A DNA stretch of 64,000 nucleotides, taken from assembly GCA_025782575.1 (NCBI GenBank), contig JALGYY010000017.1, positions 671,892-735,891 of the forward strand. The letters are read 5' to 3'. This document shows, piece by piece, positions 8,159 through 17,300 of the stretch (its first letter is position 1; every line of letters starts with the position of its first letter). This stretch comes from a bacterium (GTDB taxonomy: Bacteria; Orphanbacterota; Orphanbacteria; Orphanbacterales; Orphanbacteraceae). The position numbers and the translations under genes are program-made. The notes below the pieces were generated by a model. The model saw only the letters and a program-made list of their open reading frames with translations, did no database searches and had not been told where the DNA came from.

Positions 8159-11100
8159 TTACGGACACTGATGTCCGGTCACCAGGTGTGTGAGATATAT
8201 GTTCGTGTCGAAAAAGTTCACGTCACCTGTTACGTCACCGTTCAGGTTACCGCAGTTACCGGTTCCCGCTATGAGATCGGGAAGATAAAGGAACGTATCG
8301 AAGAAATTGACATCTCCGTCTCCGTTAAAGTCCACGCTCCTGACCGAACCGGCGCCGGCGGCCGTGAGAGGAGTGCCGGATACGGTGGCACTCGCACTCA
8401 GCGCGGCACAACCGCCGACTTCGTTGACGACGAGCCAGACGCAGCCGGTGCTGTCACTGGCAGCCGTGGAAACAAGAGTGACCGATCCTGCCGGCTCACC
8501 GCAGACCTGCCAGGCCTGGCCGAGGGAGGACAGACCGGTCAGGTTCACGACCACATCGCCGGCTGGTACACCGACAATTGGAGCGCCGGAGCCATTGAGA
8601 ATAGTCACCTTGATGACGATCGAATCAGCGTCTCCAGCCGGGCATGTCGTTCCGGCCGTGATCGAGACGGATGACGAATCCGGATCGACGACGCTGCCGC
8701 CCGTTACATGAAGCGTCGCCGGCAGAGTCACCGTCGGGTCAGATAGATCGTTCGAACTGATATCGATATTGGCGTTGTAGTCTGCGGGGGTAAGTGCCGT
8801 GGCGTCGAACGTGACCGTCACGGTATCCGTCTCCCCTGCGGCAAGAGAGCCGCCGGCCGGGGCGAAGGCGAGCCATTCGACGCCGTCCGCCGAAATACTC
8901 ACATCGTCCACGAACCAGCCGGGATTCGCGTTGCTAAAGCCGTCAGTCGTGTCGAAATGGAATCGAATCCTGACGTTGTTGTCGTTGTGTGCCGACAGGT
9001 CGAGCGTGGTCAGTTTCCAACCACCGCTTGAACCGGATGTTCCCGATCGAAGAGGAAGCCACGCACCACCGTTCACCGACACATCGACGTTGCAGAAATC
9101 CCAACCTCCCTCCGTATTGTACGACTCGTAGAACGAGAGTGTGATCGGAGCAGATCCGTTGAGAGCGATTGAAGTCGACACAAGAGCATTCGATATCCGA
9201 TTGCCCGTGTTGTAGTCCGACCCGCCCGAAATTCCGCACCACCAGGACGTGGTAGGGGAATTGAAGTTCGTGGTCTGCTGGTGCCAGAGATCATCGGTCG
9301 ACGCATCTTCGAGAGTCGTGGTCCAGCCGTTGAGACCACTCTCCATGTCGTCGCTATAGATGACCGCTGCGACTTTGGTTCGCCGATCCAGAATCGATCT
9401 CTGAAGAAACTCGTATGTCCGCTCACGGTTCGCCGTGACGGAGGGGCCCTGGTTCGGAATCCCTCGAACGACGCCGCCAGCAACCACGCTCTTGGTGAAG
9501 GGCGCGGCCACACCGGCCAGATTGTAGGTCAGGAAACCGGTACCGACGTTGGAGACGAAGATGACGTCATTCGTCATCGTGCCTGCGGGCGTCGTTACGT
9601 CGAGCAGCGCCGGCGAAACGGCGATCTCGGGTGAGAGGCCGACGAGCGCGGAGCAGTCGTGACCATGGTTCGCAGCGCCGATGCAGATTTCCGTCCAGTG
9701 AGGCGTGCCATTTGTCAGGTTTCCGTCGTCATCGTCGGCGATGAGCATCGACAGGACCTGTCCCGGCTGATCGGTCGGAAGTATCATCGCCCGGCCATGA
9801 TGCCAGACGTTGCCGATCACATCGAAAGCGACCTGGGCCGTATTGGTGAGCTTCAGCTCCTGCCAGGCATCCCATACGACACCGGCGAGAATCTGGCCGC
9901 TGAAGTGATTCGCACCGGTCCAGTCTGCCGGGTACTGCAGAGTATTATCGGAGTTCCGAATCCCGCCGGTGCAGTTGTTCAGGAAGAACCCGAGCCCGAT
10001 GATCGATTCATCGGTCAGCAGATTAGCCACCACATCCGAGTTCCCCTCGTGGAGATCGCCCGGAGGGGACGCTTGCGAATCGTAGATTCTGTGGGTAATG
10101 CCGTGACCATACTCATGGTAGATCACATCGGATAGCTCGCCTGTATTACCGAATGAGGGGTCGCCGACACAGAAGTTGATTCCGATAAAGTCATACCAGG
10201 CATTGCCGGGGCAGAGTCCGCCGGTATTGCCGACCGTGACCGGATACTGGTAGTCGATGTCATCCAGGGTCGGCCCCGGGTCGAGGCCACGAATGTAGTT
10301 ATGAACGATATTGGTATGATAGAAGCAGGTCCGCTCGTCGTTTTCCGAGTTCCCCGTGTTCCAGTTGACCTGGAGTGTGTCACCGATATCGACCGTCCCG
10401 ATCTGAGCCGGATCGGCACCGGTAATGTCGAAGATCTTCGCCCACGGACCATCGAGAGCAGCCGACCACTGAGCTGATCCGACGAGACCATTGAACACGA
10501 AGTCTCCGTTCAGATCGGTTACCGCGGTGCCGAGTCCCGTGAACAGGATGTTGTGATCCGAGAGTTCGCGCGGAACGAGTGGGTTGCCGCAATAGTGCGG
10601 ATCGTAGACATCGGCGTCCACGTTCCCCTGCACGTCAGCGAACTTGAGCAGATTGACCCGGCGGAAAATCTGACCGTTCTCCGCGTTGACAAACGTCGAC
10701 CAGAGGCCGAACGGCGTCTGCACTCGCTGTTTGACGTCGTAGGCGAGGCGATAATCAACTTGCCCGTTTTCGATGATCGGGACGACCAGCAGTTCCGAGC
10801 TCTCGAAAAGGTCAGTCGCTCCGTTGAACCCGATATCCTCGGCAGCTGTTTGAATCGCCTCTGCCTCGGGAATCGAGGGAGTCGTTGAAATGTCAATGGC
10901 AGGATGAAAGTCCGAGCCGGCGACGAAGAGGCGCCCTCCCTCGGTAAATACCGCGTGAGCACGGCCGCCGTATACGGGAACACCCTCGTGTTCCTGATGA
11001 AATACGACAGACCATTTCCCCAGACCGTTATGAGCGTGATCCACAATCAGGTCACTGTCAGTCGTGCCGAAGAGTGACGTGTTATCCCGGAAGAATCGAC

Positions 11101-11431
11101 GCGCCGCCGTCTCGACATCGACCTCGGAGGCGATCGAAGGCGCCATGTCGGTTCCGCTTCCGACGACCATATGGGCCGTCCCGGTCGCCTGGTTCCGCTG
11201 GAATCGCCAGGAACCGCCGTAACGGCTCAGGTACTCATCGGTTCCGGGAACCAGGGCGCGCTCCGCCTGCATTTCGAGCCAATCCCATGTAGATGCGCTC
11301 CTCTCCTGGGGCAAGAGGACCTCCAACCGATCGAGAGTCGGTGTCGGTACAAACGCATTGGCCAGAGATGCTGCAAAAAGCGCCCCTCCCAAGAGCGTCC
11401 CGGTGCTCGACAGTCTCCTTTTCATGCCCAT
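8159..11431 (-). CDS. Secreted M36 (fungalysin)-like zinc metalloprotease with C-terminal dockerin
   Basis: ATG 11431 (or 11425; GGGAGG lies 4 and 10 nt upstream respectively) replaces the track's upstream start. The product is about 1090 aa: signal peptide, then an inhibitory propeptide-like region (residues about 30-250). The catalytic domain has HEYGH at about residue 437 and the third zinc ligand in LHEGNSDVVANLL. A Gly/Ser-rich beta-sandwich at about 720-860 (MESGLNGW..., WFVDDVSI) and Ig-like domains follow. Two EF-hand-type dockerin repeats close the protein (DFNGDGDVNFFD and LNGDVTGDVNFFD). Dockerins attach enzymes to cohesins. The neighbouring downstream gene encodes a cohesin-like domain 15 nt away, so the two are probably co-transcribed and physically paired. 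Confidence 0.85.
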   Translation of the reverse strand: MGMKRRLSSTGTLLGGALFAASLANAFVPTPTLDRLEVLLPQERSASTWDWLEMQAERALVPGTDEYLSRYGGSWRFQRNQATGTAHMVVGSGTDMAPSIASEVDVETAARRFFRDNTSLFGTTDSDLIVDHAHNGLGKWSVVFHQEHEGVPVYGGRAHAVFTEGGRLFVAGSDFHPAIDISTTPSIPEAEAIQTAAEDIGFNGATDLFESSELLVVPIIENGQVDYRLAYDVKQRVQTPFGLWSTFVNAENGQIFRRVNLLKFADVQGNVDADVYDPHYCGNPLVPRELSDHNILFTGLGTAVTDLNGDFVFNGLVGSAQWSAALDGPWAKIFDITGADPAQIGTVDIGDTLQVNWNTGNSENDERTCFYHTNIVHNYIRGLDPGPTLDDIDYQYPVTVGNTGGLCPGNAWYDFIGINFCVGDPSFGNTGELSDVIYHEYGHGITHRIYDSQASPPGDLHEGNSDVVANLLTDESIIGLGFFLNNCTGGIRNSDNTLQYPADWTGANHFSGQILAGVVWDAWQELKLTNTAQVAFDVIGNVWHHGRAMILPTDQPGQVLSMLIADDDDGNLTNGTPHWTEICIGAANHGHDCSALVGLSPEIAVSPALLDVTTPAGTMTNDVIFVSNVGTGFLTYNLAGVAAPFTKSVVAGGVVRGIPNQGPSVTANRERTYEFLQRSILDRRTKVAAVIYSDDMESGLNGWTTTLEDASTDDLWHQQTTNFNSPTTSWWCGISGGSDYNTGNRISNALVSTSIALNGSAPITLSFYESYNTEGGWDFCNVDVSVNGGAWLPLRSGTSGSSGGWKLTTLDLSAHNDNNVRIRFHFDTTDGFSNANPGWFVDDVSISADGVEWLAFAPAGGSLAAGETDTVTVTFDATALTPADYNANIDISSNDLSDPTVTLPATLHVTGGSVVDPDSSSVSITAGTTCPAGDADSIVIKVTILNGSGAPIVGVPAGDVVVNLTGLSSLGQAWQVCGEPAGSVTLVSTAASDSTGCVWLVVNEVGGCAALSASATVSGTPLTAAGAGSVRSVDFNGDGDVNFFDTFLYLPDLIAGTGNCGNLNGDVTGDVNFFDTNIYLTHLVTGHQCP

Positions 11432-11710
11432 TCGGCCTCCCTTCGGCACGCATATACACCACGCGTACGGTGCGATTGGAACTGGCCGCACGCATTTCCA
11501 AACTCAGGTTCTTAGCCCAAATCAATAGTTCTGGCAGTATCGGCGCGTCGCACGTGGGGATTCTACCGGCAGGTTTACACCGGGGAGGTGGCCGGAGTGC
11601 GTGAAACGAACGTTTTGTGTACGATTTGGAACATACTACCACAAACTAACTCGAATTCCAAGTCATTCCTACAGTTACGCAACTGACCGCACCGTACTCG
11701 CGGTGCTGAT

Positions 11711-12691
11711 TCACTGCCAGTTCGTATCCAGTTTCCACTCGACAATATCCCAGGCCTGCGTCCCTGTCAGTCGCCAGGAGATGACGAGCAGGCGCCCGTT
11801 GGGATGATAGGAAACGGCAATCGGTGTTTCGTAACGCTTCACCCCGCTCCGGATTTGGGCCGACCGGAACCGTTTGATCATCTCTCCGTCTTCAGCATCC
11901 CGGAGTTCGACACGGGAGGAACCATCCTTGTCCGTTACACCGGGCGCGTCGATGACGAGAGCGATCTGCCCCGCCTTCTCTGAATAGGCCGCCCCGAGCA
12001 GTGCCTCCCTCTCGCCGGTCTCCATGATCAGTCGATCGTCGTCGCCGGGTAATCGGAGCAGGAACTGACTCCCCCGCTGGATCAGGATCACTCTCCCCCG
12101 CCGGCCCGGATAAAACGCCAGAGCGGATTCTCCCTCCTGCAATGCCAGTCTTGTCTTGCTCTCCGGGCTATCCCCGCTGAAGAGGAAGTTCCTGTGAAGG
12201 AGAACTGCTTTTTCTCCTTCGAACAAGACATCCGAAATCCGCTTCGGCGTATCCCACTCGGCCAGATCGATTCTCATCCCGTCGTCAAGGGAGCGGCGAT
12301 CGATGAACTGGTGGCCGGCCAGCCGGACTTCCCCTTTCCAAGTGTGAACATCGAGAACGAAGCCGGGGAGACCGGCCAGACAATAGAGTGCCGCAGTATC
12401 GGCCATATCATAGACAGCGGCCTGCCCGTTCGGGCTGGGCCAGGAAACGACGAGACGGCCCGATTCTTCGTCTACGGCAATTGCATGAGGTTCAGGAATG
12501 GCGGGGGTCAGAGCATGGGGTTCCGGATCGCCCAACGTAAGACGGGAGACCCGTCCGTCGTGTGCCGAAAAGACGGCGTCCTGGTCACGGGACCAGACGA
12601 TCGGCCCGTAGGATTCCGATGCCGTGGCCGCAGAAACGGAGAGAAGCGCCAGGCCGAGCAGGACGTATCGAGGAATGCGACCCGCGTTCAT
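11711..12691 (-). CDS. Secreted WD40/beta-propeller-like protein, unknown function
   Basis: The 326-aa product begins with a signal peptide (RIPRYVLLGLALLSVSAATASE). The rest is made of short beta segments with Asp/Gly turns (VWSRDQDAVFSAHDG, SYHPNGRLLVISW), which suggests an irregular beta-propeller. No catalytic motif is seen. No clear Shine-Dalgarno precedes the ATG. It ends about 280 nt beyond the start of the protease gene and is transcribed in the same direction. The 11432-11710 gap between them contains no gene that can be recognised. Function is unassigned. Confidence 0.6.
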   Translation of the reverse strand: MNAGRIPRYVLLGLALLSVSAATASESYGPIVWSRDQDAVFSAHDGRVSRLTLGDPEPHALTPAIPEPHAIAVDEESGRLVVSWPSPNGQAAVYDMADTAALYCLAGLPGFVLDVHTWKGEVRLAGHQFIDRRSLDDGMRIDLAEWDTPKRISDVLFEGEKAVLLHRNFLFSGDSPESKTRLALQEGESALAFYPGRRGRVILIQRGSQFLLRLPGDDDRLIMETGEREALLGAAYSEKAGQIALVIDAPGVTDKDGSSRVELRDAEDGEMIKRFRSAQIRSGVKRYETPIAVSYHPNGRLLVISWRLTGTQAWDIVEWKLDTNWQ

Positions 12692-12780
12692 AGCGGGAGA
12701 CTACCATGCGAAAGGGAAACAGATGTGCTATCTTTTTAAAACTCGTTCGTTTCCACGGTCTGTACAAGGGAGAAGAGCAT

Positions 12781-13005
12781 ATGAAAGTGACGATCACATA
12801 CTGCGTGCAATGAGACTACCTTCCCCGCGCCTCCGGTCTGGCGGCGCTCATGAAGAAGGAATTGAGGATTGACGCCACCCTGATCGAGGGAGGCGGAGGG
12901 ATCTTTGATATCTATGCTGATGATGACCCGGTCTATCTGAAATCGGAAACGGGAGAGTTCCCCGATGATCAGGATGTGGTCCGCATGCTGAAAGAGAGAA
13001 AGTAA
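12781..13005 (+). CDS. SelW/SelT/Rdx-family selenoprotein, CXXU redox motif (in-frame TGA = Sec)
   Basis: Reading through one TGA gives 74 residues: MKVTITYCVQ-U-DYLPRASGLAALMKKEL, then IEGGGGIFDIYAD, K, GEFP and VVRML. This is the Rdx fold signature: a YCXXC/U loop after strand 1, RA..L...L in helix 1, then IEGGGG.F.V and K...G.FP. Here the second cysteine is replaced by TGA (codon 11, 12811-12813). GGGAG lies 8 nt before the ATG. A SECIS-like hairpin follows the TGA at the spacing seen in bacterial fdhF. Rdx proteins are small thioredoxin-like thiol/selenol oxidoreductases; the substrate is unknown. The ORF track misses it because the TGA splits it. The gene stands alone, divergent from the propeller gene and convergent with the GAPDH-like gene. 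A nonsense mutation in a Cys homologue is the alternative. Confidence 0.85.
12811..12850 (+). promoter_or_regulatory. Bacterial SECIS-like element directly after the Sec TGA
   Basis: Downstream of the TGA, CGCGCC (12826-12831) pairs with GGC(G)GCG (12840-12846) with one bulged G. The apical loop is TCCGGTCT. The loop GG lies at positions 25-26 counted from the U of UGA; in E. coli fdhF the equivalent loop GGUCU starts at about position 22. Bacterial SECIS elements bind SelB through such loop G/U residues. Pairing was worked out by hand. Confidence 0.65.
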
Positions 13006-13007
13006 CA

Positions 13008-13033
13008 GCCCGGCGCATCCAGGATGGCCGGGC
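13008..13033 (+). terminator. Hairpin terminator between selenoprotein and GAPDH-like genes
   Basis: GCCCGGC / GCCGGGC forms a 7-bp stem, extended inside by CATC/GATG after a bulged G. It starts 2 nt after the selenoprotein stop. The trailing T tract is weak, so termination may be partial or bidirectional. Confidence 0.55.
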
Positions 13034-13057
13034 CTTGAATCATCATTGTTTCGATGT

Positions 13058-14311
13058 TCAGTCCAGATGGGATGCGACGTGAACCGTCAGATCGGCAAGG
13101 CGGTTCGTATAGCTCCCGTACTCGTTATCGTACCATCCGAATATTTTCGCGTGAGTCACCGGAACATGCACGATCGGATCCGGCAGGAGAGCGAGAGCCT
13201 CATCGCTCATACCCGGAATCGTGGCCAGATCAAGAGTCACGAAACCGGTTCGCGTATGCGTGTCATGCCCTTCGATCACGACTGCCGCGTCCCGCCCGAT
13301 CATATCTGAAGAAACATTCTGCTCGTCCGAATACTCCAGCAGGTCTTTTTGTGTCGTCCTCGATGCCTTCTTGAAGAGGCTCTGCAGTATGCTTCTGGTG
13401 ACGTTCGGATTCCCGTCATCATCTACGGTTGAGCGAAACGTCACGTTCAATATGATGAGCGAGGCTGTCGTTGTGGGGACACGAACGGAATCCGCCATGA
13501 AACCGATCTCGCGAATCGTGGGAATGACTTTTTCCAGAGCGGCGCCGGCATTGGTTGAAGTCAGGATGATGTTGTTCAGGATACTCCGGTTCTTTCGGAG
13601 GTCCCCGGCTCCGGTCTTAGGTACGTTGTCGAGAACGCTCTGTGTGTTCGTCGTCGCGTGGATCGTCGACATCGACGCCGTCAGAAGAGATTCGACCGCA
13701 TACTCGTCGAGAAGCCCTTTCATCATGTGAGCCAGCGCCGTCGTCGTACAGGATGCTGCCGAAATAAGGTCATGCCGTGACGGATCATAAGCCTCATGGT
13801 TGACGCCGTAGATAAGAACCACGGCGTCGTCGGGCATGGTGGTCCCCTTCTCCTTCGGCTTGAAGTCGGCGCTGTTCATCACTTTTCGCGCCCCGGCGGC
13901 CAGATGACCGCGAATCGATCCACGCCCCCCCGACACGGAGCTCGTAGGATCGTTGAACGCCCCGCTGCACTCGACAACAATGGAAACGCCGTTTTCCGCC
14001 CACTCCACTTCGGCGGGGTTTCGTTGTTTCAGGAGCATGCGGACGGGAACGCCGTCGATCGAAAGGTCCCCTTTTTCGCGGTCAACGATTTGGATACATC
14101 GCTTGGCGTTCCGGCCCTTCAGAAAGTGATGGAGCCGTCCATACGTCGTATCCTTCTCGATCGACCCGCAGAGCGCCTCCAGATCCTTTCCGACTTCGCG
14201 CCCCGTATTGACGACGATTCGATCGAAGTACTTTCGATTGACGTGGTGCCACAATGAGAGCTTCCCGATTCTCCCTAGCGAATTAATCCCGAGCACCTTT
14301 TCGCTGCCCAC
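13058..14311 (-). CDS. Long GAPDH-family paralogue (glyceraldehyde-3-phosphate dehydrogenase-like)
   Basis: Start set at GTG 14311 because AGGAGG ends 6 nt upstream; the track's GTG at 14329 lies before that site. The 417-aa product is about 80 residues longer than the canonical enzyme at 38068. It has the NAD-binding start GINSLGRIGK, the catalytic segment SAASCTTTALAHM (Cys nucleophile; the canonical paralogue has SCTTNCLAP), STIHATTNTQ with the active-site His, and WYDNEYGSYTNR near the C-terminus. These residues argue for a working dehydrogenase acting on an aldehyde phosphate or a related substrate. The extra length and altered pocket suggest a different substrate or role from the glycolytic copy. 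It follows a PPDK-like gene by 58 nt, so both may act in triose-phosphate/PEP metabolism. Confidence 0.8.
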   Translation of the reverse strand: MGSEKVLGINSLGRIGKLSLWHHVNRKYFDRIVVNTGREVGKDLEALCGSIEKDTTYGRLHHFLKGRNAKRCIQIVDREKGDLSIDGVPVRMLLKQRNPAEVEWAENGVSIVVECSGAFNDPTSSVSGGRGSIRGHLAAGARKVMNSADFKPKEKGTTMPDDAVVLIYGVNHEAYDPSRHDLISAASCTTTALAHMMKGLLDEYAVESLLTASMSTIHATTNTQSVLDNVPKTGAGDLRKNRSILNNIILTSTNAGAALEKVIPTIREIGFMADSVRVPTTTASLIILNVTFRSTVDDDGNPNVTRSILQSLFKKASRTTQKDLLEYSDEQNVSSDMIGRDAAVVIEGHDTHTRTGFVTLDLATIPGMSDEALALLPDPIVHVPVTHAKIFGWYDNEYGSYTNRLADLTVHVASHLD

Positions 14312-14369
14312 GACGTACCTCCTGATCACCGGGCCTCGTTACGGTCCCGGATATCACAATGGATTCGAA

Positions 14370-17300
14370 TCAGATTCCAGACAATCTCTTGGTCAGTTTG
14401 ATCTCATGCTCTCCCAGATAGACCGAGCCGTCAAATCCGTTAATGCTGATAAACTCGCCGCTCCGAAGTATCTGATCGCCTGTGCGCGTCTCTTTCTTCT
14501 TTACGTCAACCTGGAGTTTGCGGCAACCGACCACGCACGTCCTCCCCACTCGCTCGGCCGCCACCGCTGCATGGGAAGTACACCCTCCGCGGCAGGTCAG
14601 GAGCCCGTCAGCAAGAAAAATCATGTGCATGTCCTCAGGGACCGTGTTCGGACGAATGAGAATGATTTTAACATCCGCGTCTTCCCGTCGGAACTCGAGT
14701 ATGTCTTCCTCCGTGTGTGCCACGCGGCCGGAAACAGATCCTCCTCCCACACCGATGCCGGAGGCGAGGTAGCTGCTTTCAAGTTCGGGGGTCGGTACAA
14801 ACGTGGTTATCACGGTCTGCTCCGGTGTGATCACATCACGGGCCTGCAGAATATAGAGGGCATTGGCCTGCTCGTTTTCGAAAGTGAACTCGATCTCCTG
14901 ATGATTCAAGCCGTGATCCTCCACCAGTTCCTTCGAAATCCGGAAGAGCTCGGAATAGATCTCGGGAAACGCGCTCTCGAGAGACATCCGGACATCGGCG
15001 CCATCGATCTCCCTCTGCTCTTCGGTGATCGGAAAGGTCTCGACAAGCCCGCGCACCACGTCCTCCCCCTGACTTTGGAGAACGAAGTCGCCGTACAATG
15101 AGATGTCGCCATATCGTACGCGGGGGTTTCTGGTGAACACCACTCCTGTCCCCGACTTCTCGTCCACATTGCCGTAGACCATCGCCTGTACCACCACCGC
15201 GGTACCCCAGTCATGGGCGATATGCATTTCACGCCGATAGACATTGGCTCGGTCCCCGTCCCAGGAGTCGATCACCCGATCGATGCAATAACGAAGCTGC
15301 TCGAAAGGGTCGTCCACGAGTTTGACATCCGAGTCGTGAATCGCTTCCCGGCATGCCAAAGCAATTTCGCGGATCTGTTCGACGCTGAAGTAACGCTTGT
15401 GAGTCACGCTATAGCGGCTCTTGTAATCCTCGAAGATCTGATCGAATTTATCCTGCTGCATCCCATACGACATCCCCCAGCATTGCAGGAACCGGCGGTA
15501 ATTGTCCCATGCCGCCCAGGCAAAACGGGGGCGGGCCGCCTGGCTCTCCACGATCTGCTCGTTAATGCCGACATTCAGAAAGGTGTCCAGAATTCCCGGC
15601 ATGGAGATGGCCGACCCGCTTCTGACCGAGAGGAGAAGCGGATTCTCCAGGTCGCCGAAGCGCTTGCCAGTCTGCCGTTCCACTTCTCGAAGATGACCCG
15701 CCATGACTTCGACCCCATGATCTCGAAGTTCGCCGAACTCACGAAGCGCCTGATAACAGCGATAAACCTCCGTCGTGATGATGAACCCGGGCGGGATCGG
15801 ATAGTGAAAATCAGCCATCCGGCGCAAGCCAAAACCTTTATAGCCGAAAAATATGGGGTCTTTGTGGGGTACGTCCGGCCCGAAGATCGGAGCGAAGCAC
15901 TTGTCGATGTCATAGCTCATCAGTAGATTGCGAGTGGACTTGCTGAAATTCTCCGATTCATACTGAAGCGTATTCAGGATGTGCTCGATCAGATTGTCAA
16001 GTGACTGGAGGCCGAAGCAGGTACTGATCTGGTTCCGGAGAAATTCCTCGAACAGAATATACGCCTTTTCATGCTCCGTATCATTCGGATCATCGAGGTA
16101 TTGCGGGATCATTCTCTCCATGTCCACCTCGTAGACATTTATGATCTGCTCGCGAATTATCTCGCGAAGTGTCCTCGACATGAACTGGAAGATATTGATG
16201 TACTGGTCCAACGTGAGGTCGCCCAGGCGGAGCCCGCTCTCGAGCATGTCATGCTGAGCCGCCAGCGCTCGAGATGAAATGCCGTCTACTTCGAGGGAGC
16301 GCTGAAACAGGACGAGCCAGTGGAGAATGCGGTCGATCCCCCGCTTCGTAACATACCGGAGATTCTCGGCCTCCATGAGCTGGTCGAACTGTGCGGATGC
16401 GAGGCTCTCCAATCTGAAAGTCAGCCCGAGCGCCTCCAGTTTTCCGTTTATGAATCGACCGTACATGGAAGGAATACCGGCGGCGATATGCCGTTTGTGA
16501 TAGATATCCTCGCGCGATTCCGCTTTTCGGGGATCAATTACGATCTCCTTTAATTCCTCGAGAAGGGGAATGAGGTGGTCGAGGGCGCGCAGATGATTCC
16601 CTTCATCGAGGGCCTGCCCGAGAAGCGCAGCTGAGTGATGTTCCACGAGACGGGATCGCTCAATCTCATCCACTACGCCGCGCGATCCGAGATCGTACTT
16701 TCGATTCAAGAGCTGGTGGAGTTCGATTGCGTGGCGGGCCTTTTCCTTAGCCACATCGGTCGTGTTCTCGACCGAATTGATCATCTTCTCGACGTTCTCC
16801 ATGTCCTCGTCGAGAAGATCACTGGGAAAACGTCCTTCCCGGCGCGCCAGTTCCGCAAAAACCTGGTGCATCTCACGGAAGTGATCCATGTCGGTACTTA
16901 TGTATTCAAAAACCTCGGCTGGAAGAAAAGTACGAAGCGGCCCCCGGTCGCCTGTGGCCCAGTACTTCAGCGTTGCCTCTAGAAACGGAATGAGCCTGCT
17001 CGAACTCTCCACATGACACTGTTTCCGGAGGAAGTGAATGAGCTCGTCCCGGCGTTTGCATAGCTCATCCATTCTTGTGGATACATCGCGGATCTTTCCT
17101 TCGGCGCCGATTTCGGAGAAGTAAACCGGCATCAGCTTCCCGAGTTGCTTCACCAGGTTGTAGACGGAGCGGATATCGGCGTTCAGCAGGTTCGCAATAT
17201 CCTTCTGGAATAGATCCGTATCGCTTACGAATACGCCCCCCATCCGCAGATGAAAAACGAGAGCGGCCAGAAGACGTTTCATCCGGACGGGATCCTGGGC

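Noticed and set aside
7733-8674. 313-codon plus-strand ORF
   Set aside because: It is antisense to the cohesin-like gene and the dockerin end of the protease, both of which have clear domains; there is no ribosome site.
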